NCBI GenBank assembly: GCA_934444695.1
Contig: CAKSDF010000067.1
Coordinates: 1 to 9,625 of the forward strand
DNA length: 9,625 nt
Direction: 5' to 3'
DNA from: an uncultured Eubacteriales bacterium
Lineage (GTDB): Bacteria > Bacillota > Clostridia > Oscillospirales > Acutalibacteraceae
A program made the position numbers and the translations under genes. Shown here piece after piece: positions 7,474 to 9,625 of this stretch (position 1 is its first letter; every line of letters starts with the position of its first letter). Below the pieces are notes generated by a model that worked only from the letters and a program-made list of their open reading frames with translations, made no database searches and was not told where the DNA came from.

Positions 7474-7498
7474 CGACCGCATAAGAGTATGTCGGCCG
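7474..7498 (-). other. Hairpin just before the oxoamine synthase ribosome binding site
   Basis: Minus-strand RNA pairs CGGCCG (7493-7498) with CGGUCG (7474-7479) and CAUA (7488-7491) with UAUG (7480-7483): 10 bp with one bulged A and a CUCU loop. It ends 8 nt before AGGAG (7462-7466) and leaves that site exposed. No U-tract follows. It may be an mRNA-stability element or part of the leader control. Confidence 0.45.
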
Positions 7499-7503
7499 TT
7501 ATA

Positions 7504-7541
7504 CAAAAACCTCCGGCAAAAAGATTTGCACCGTTGGAGGT
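7504..7541 (-). terminator. Terminator-like hairpin inside the oxoamine synthase leader
   Basis: ACCUCC (7536-7541) pairs with GGAGGU (7509-7514), and inside it GG pairs with CC and CAAA with UUUG, with two small bulges on the 5' side and a UCUU loop. UUUUU (7505-7509) follows at once on the minus strand; on the plus strand no U-tract follows, so the signal has direction. It lies between the promoter near 7700 and the start codon at 7453, which is where an attenuator would sit. It is not a perfect stem, so its strength is uncertain. Confidence 0.55.
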
Positions 7542-7691
7542 ATTGTTCACAATTTAAAAAGCAGAAGGCATTAGTGACAGATTACGAAAGTGCCTGATTT
7601 ATCGGGCAATCGCCTCGCCTGCGGAAGGTCTGTGGGCTTCGAAAGCTTTGATTTTTATTGGTTCAAAATTACTGCGCATTCGTACAAGGTT

Positions 7692-7720
7692 ACTATAACA
7701 AATATATCGCCGCATTTCAA
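7692..7720 (-). promoter_or_regulatory. Sigma-A promoter of the oxoamine synthase/SDR unit
   Basis: On the minus strand TTGAAA (7715-7720), 17 bp, then TATAGT (7692-7697), with TG one base before the -10 (extended -10). Both boxes match consensus at 5 of 6. The start point should be near 7685, giving an unusually long leader of about 230 nt before the ATG at 7453. Confidence 0.82.
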
Positions 7721-7729
7721 GAATAATAA

Positions 7730-7758
7730 TTGTATTTTCGATTTTTGTATTGTATAAT
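7730..7758 (+). promoter_or_regulatory. Sigma-A promoter of the 7853 gene
   Basis: TTGTAT (7730-7735), 17 bp, then a perfect TATAAT (7753-7758). Transcription should start near 7765, about 88 nt before the start codon. Its -35 lies 9 bp from the -35 of the divergent oxoamine synthase promoter, so the two promoters are back to back and could share a regulator. Confidence 0.78.
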
Positions 7759-7768
7759 AAAGAAAATA

Positions 7769-7833
7769 TCGGTGGTCAGTACATAGATAGCAACAGTAAT
7801 TCACGATATCCGACCTGCTTTTAAGACCGCCGA
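7769..7833 (+). other. Long-range stem closing the 5' leader of the 7853 gene
   Basis: UCGGUGGUC (7769-7777) can pair with GACCGCCGA (7825-7833): 9 continuous pairs, one of them G-U, enclosing 47 nt. It begins just after the expected transcription start and ends 6 nt before the AAGGAG ribosome binding site. This could be a closing helix of a small structured leader, but no known riboswitch core is recognised inside. Confidence 0.35.
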
Positions 7834-7852
7834 CACTTTAAGGAGACAGCAT

Positions 7853-8611
7853 ATGAAAAACCGCACCAAAATAATCGTCATCAGCTGCGCGGCCGTCCTG
7901 CTTGCGGCAGGTATTACGGTCGGCATTATTTCGCTCAAAGGCAAAAAAACCGATCCCGATAACGGCTCCTCGATTTCTCAGTCACTTCCCGACAAAGAAA
8001 ACAACAATGGCGAGCAGAAGCTTGTTTCCTCTGTTTCTCAGGATGACAATACCGTTTCCGACGACGCGATTTCGGACGGTGAGAACGGTCAAACGGGCGA
8101 CAAAACCATCACCGATACTTCTGCTTTTCAGAACATCGCCGATGCCGCCGCCTGCTTTTATTACCTTGATTTTGTTTCGACCGACGCCATTTCCGACAGG
8201 GATTGTCTCGATGCTCTCGAGGCCATAACCATAGAGCAGGATGTCAGCGGAAGTCAGCGCTTTTTCCCGGTGACGAGAGGCGATAATATGACCAATTCCA
8301 TACCCGTTTCCATGGCACATCAGCTCATTTATGAGCTTTTCGGTAAGGAAAATACTTCTATGCTCGACAAGCTTTCTTCCGACGGACAGAACGTTCAGTT
8401 TATGCTTGCCGGCGGTATGGGAGCGCCCACCGCCACCATTAAATCGGCCGAAAAAATAAGCGACGATCAAACCAGGCTGCTGATCAAATTCTATCAGGAA
8501 AATGCCGGCGGAGAGGTAACCGTCAACCAGACCGCATATATGACGGTGGAAGCAACCGGCGGGCAATATTTTAATTACCGCGTAGTCAGCCTCGCAAAAC
8601 TTAACGGCTGA
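7853..8611 (+). CDS. Membrane-anchored extracytoplasmic protein of unknown function
   Basis: I do not recognise a family. The 252-residue protein has a basic N-terminus (MKNRTK), one transmembrane segment (about 7-28), then a low-complexity linker rich in Ser, Asp and Asn (about 32-90), then a folded-looking domain (about 91-252) that would sit outside the membrane. Cys12 follows VIS, which loosely fits a lipobox, but the hydrophobic stretch continues after it, so an uncleaved anchor is more likely than a lipoprotein. The outer domain is acidic, with only two Cys (101, 118) and no obvious catalytic motif. The start is well supported: AAGGAG 7 nt upstream and a promoter at 7730-7758. It is divergent from the oxoamine synthase and appears to be transcribed alone. 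An open frame on the opposite strand (7982-8731) is a shadow. Confidence 0.85.
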   Translation: MKNRTKIIVISCAAVLLAAGITVGIISLKGKKTDPDNGSSISQSLPDKENNNGEQKLVSSVSQDDNTVSDDAISDGENGQTGDKTITDTSAFQNIADAAACFYYLDFVSTDAISDRDCLDALEAITIEQDVSGSQRFFPVTRGDNMTNSIPVSMAHQLIYELFGKENTSMLDKLSSDGQNVQFMLAGGMGAPTATIKSAEKISDDQTRLLIKFYQENAGGEVTVNQTAYMTVEATGGQYFNYRVVSLAKLNG

Positions 8612-8728
8612 TTTTAAATCAAAGGTCGGCTTTCCGGCGTTCCGACAACCTGCAGCCATCCCCTTCACAAAAACGCCCACGCAAAACATCCGCAGATCGG
8701 TTAGCATCACCGCAGCACGCCGCAGCGG

Positions 8729-8881
8729 CATTACCTTGCATTACCGCCGTATCAGCACCTCATTACCTGTACGTTAGCATTGCATTATCATCGCATTACT
8801 ACCACATCAGCACCGCTTTAACTCTACATTAGCACTGCATTACCATCACATTGCTATCGCATTAGAATTGCATTGCCGCAT
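8729..8881. repeat. Tandem array of degenerate 11-bp units
   Basis: From 8739 to 8881 the sequence divides into 13 consecutive units of exactly 11 bp with no insertion or deletion; a 10-bp unit (8729-8738) precedes them. Counting by eye, the consensus is CATTASCAYYR: T at position 3 in 13 of 13, C at position 1 in 12, A at 2, T at 4 and A at 5 in 11 each, C at 7 in 10, pyrimidines at 9 and 10 in 12 each, purine at 11 in 11. Example units are CATTAGCACTG, CATTACCATCA and CATTGCTATCG. Eleven is not a multiple of three, so it is not a protein repeat in one short register. The unit length is close to one DNA turn. Confidence 0.85.
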
Positions 8882-8890
8882 AAAAGAATC

Positions 8891-8927
8891 AAACCGGAAG
8901 GATGTATTTCCCTCCGGTTTATTTTTT
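8891..8927 (+). terminator. Intrinsic terminator between convergent genes
   Basis: AAACCGGA (8891-8898) pairs perfectly with TCCGGTTT (8913-8920), two further G-C pairs extend it after one mismatch, and a run of six T follows (8922-8927). It is strong for plus-strand transcripts from the 7853 gene. Read on the minus strand the same stem is followed by TTTGATTCTTTTA, so it probably also stops transcripts of the gene ending at 8952. Confidence 0.85.
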
Positions 8928-8951
8928 AAGATTTTGTTTTTATGCCTTTTC

Positions 8952-9578
8952 TCAGGCAGGCGGATTTTCGGCCGCAAGCTTTTGCAGAAGCTTTTCGGCC
9001 TTTTCTTTAAGGTCGTTGACATTCTTGTTTTTTTCGACCATGGTGCCGTCGACCTTCCTTATGCAGAAATACAGATTCTCGGGCAGTCCGCTGTCGGCAA
9101 GGCTTTGCTGCAGGCCGCTTCCCTTCCAGTTCCAGGCCGTTCCGTTTTTATCGGGGCAAAAATCGTAGCTTTCAAAAACCTCGGTGGAATTGTCCGAAAG
9201 GTAGTCGTATCCGTGCTCGTCGACAATATAAAGCACATATTCGGCGGTGGCAAGAGCCGACAGCAGCTTTTCGGAATTGGTAACCGAGTAATTAACCCCG
9301 GCCAGATTGTTGTTATTATAGGAAACGTTGTTGACCCGATAAAGCACCTCGCCGTTGCCGTTATAATCCTCGATGTATCCGCTAAGCTTGTCCGAAAGGT
9401 CGTTTGCCGCATTGTCGAGAAGGTTCTGATTGACATAAAGCAGCGCCTTGTCATCAGGCTGTTCCTTGGTCGAACACTGGACAAGACAAACGAGGCCGGT
9501 GATTATGAAAAAAACAATGATAATGGTGTGCCATTTATAGTGATACCAATAGTTTTCGATTTTTTGCTTGAAGGTCAT
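8952..9578 (-). CDS. Single-anchor exported protein of unknown function
   Basis: No family name can be given with confidence. The 208-residue protein starts with a short cytoplasmic segment rich in aromatic and basic residues (YWYHYKWH, 10-17), then one transmembrane segment (about 18-36), then an outside domain. I recall similar small Clostridia proteins with a YKWHT anchor start and a Cys at the end of the membrane segment, but this is memory, not a search. The Cys here (35, in LVQCS) is preceded by Gln, which does not fit a lipobox. The outer part is rich in Asn and Asp, has a Tyr-rich stretch (about 113-140), a WNWKG motif (149-153), and ends with a charged, likely helical tail (about 186-204, EKAEKLLQKLA). 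The start has AAGGCGG 6 nt upstream. It converges on the 7853 gene across the terminator. Confidence 0.82.
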   Translation of the reverse strand: MTFKQKIENYWYHYKWHTIIIVFFIITGLVCLVQCSTKEQPDDKALLYVNQNLLDNAANDLSDKLSGYIEDYNGNGEVLYRVNNVSYNNNNLAGVNYSVTNSEKLLSALATAEYVLYIVDEHGYDYLSDNSTEVFESYDFCPDKNGTAWNWKGSGLQQSLADSGLPENLYFCIRKVDGTMVEKNKNVNDLKEKAEKLLQKLAAENPPA

Positions 9579-9625
9579 TTTTTCGCCGCCTTTTCTTAGG
9601 GTGCCGTTTGCCGAACGGTTAATGT
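9579..9625 (-). other. Right-edge sequence, possible end of an upstream gene
   Basis: Too short to assign. On the minus strand one frame ends in TAA (9596-9598) after codons reading LTVRQTAP, which could be the C-terminus of a gene starting beyond the edge and lying 17 nt upstream of the 8952-9578 gene. A small CCGTT/AACGG stem (9604-9618) is present without a T-tract on the minus strand. Confidence 0.25.

Larger units (their letters stand above)
8612..8951. other. Gene-free convergent intergenic region
   Basis: This 340-bp stretch lies between the 3' ends of two convergent genes. I see no coding signal. The first part (8612-8728) holds a short GUCGG/CCGAC stem near 8625-8646 without a U-tract, and sequence that looks like decayed copies of the array that follows, for example CATCACCGCAG at 8705-8715. 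Then come the 11-bp array and the terminator listed separately. Confidence 0.7.

Noticed and set aside
7504..7541. T-box leader
   Set aside because: AACGGTG in this hairpin recalls the T-box, but the full UGGNACCGCG-type sequence is absent.
7599..7679. 26-codon frame in the oxoamine synthase leader (minus strand) as a leader peptide
   Set aside because: Its ATG would lie only about 6 nt after the expected transcription start with no ribosome binding site, and it has no run of a single amino acid codon near the hairpin that would suit attenuation.
7982..8731. 249-residue minus-strand open frame
   Set aside because: Antisense to the 7853-8611 gene, which has a promoter, a good ribosome binding site and an N-terminal anchor. 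The antisense product has a composition typical of shadows.
8729..8881. CRISPR array
   Set aside because: Units are 11 bp, contiguous, and have no unique spacers; no cas gene is nearby.
8868..9599. 243-residue plus-strand open frame
   Set aside because: It begins in the tandem array, runs through the terminator and lies antisense to a gene with a well-placed ribosome binding site and transmembrane anchor.

Overview
The window reads like a chromosomal segment of a Firmicute, most likely a member of the Clostridia (an Oscillospiraceae-type genome). I infer this from AGGAGG-type ribosome binding sites, consensus sigma-A promoters, moderate GC content by eye, potABC and trkA/trkH gene sets of Gram-positive type, and small single-anchor exported proteins typical of these genomes. 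I see no tRNA, rRNA, insertion sequence, phage gene or CRISPR array.

Layout from left to right. Positions 1-2156 (minus strand) hold the polyamine importer genes potA-potB-potC with overlapping ends. potC is cut by the left edge and the binding-protein gene potD is presumably beyond it. A near-perfect sigma-A promoter (-35 at 2265-2270, -10 at 2242-2247) drives them. Positions 2294-5236 (minus) hold trkA then trkH, the regulatory and pore subunits of a Trk potassium uptake system; a 241-bp structured region precedes trkA. Positions 5478-7453 (minus) hold an alpha-oxoamine synthase that resembles serine palmitoyltransferase, overlapping by 4 bp (ATGA) with a short-chain dehydrogenase. The pair could make a long-chain aminoketone and then an amino alcohol, but this is inference. 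The pair has a strong extended -10 promoter and a roughly 230-nt leader with a terminator-like hairpin, so attenuation is possible.

Back-to-back with that promoter is another one driving a plus-strand gene (7853-8611) for an anchored secreted protein of unknown function. Downstream of it, 8612-8951 holds no gene. It contains a degenerate but strictly phased tandem array of 11-bp units (8729-8881, consensus CATTASCAYYR), then a strong intrinsic terminator (8891-8927) between convergent genes. The last gene (8952-9578, minus) is another single-anchor exported protein of unknown function.

The most notable items are the tandem array, the serine palmitoyltransferase-like/dehydrogenase pair in an apparent Firmicute, and the structured leaders of the two central minus-strand units. 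All structure calls were made by eye, without folding or database searches.
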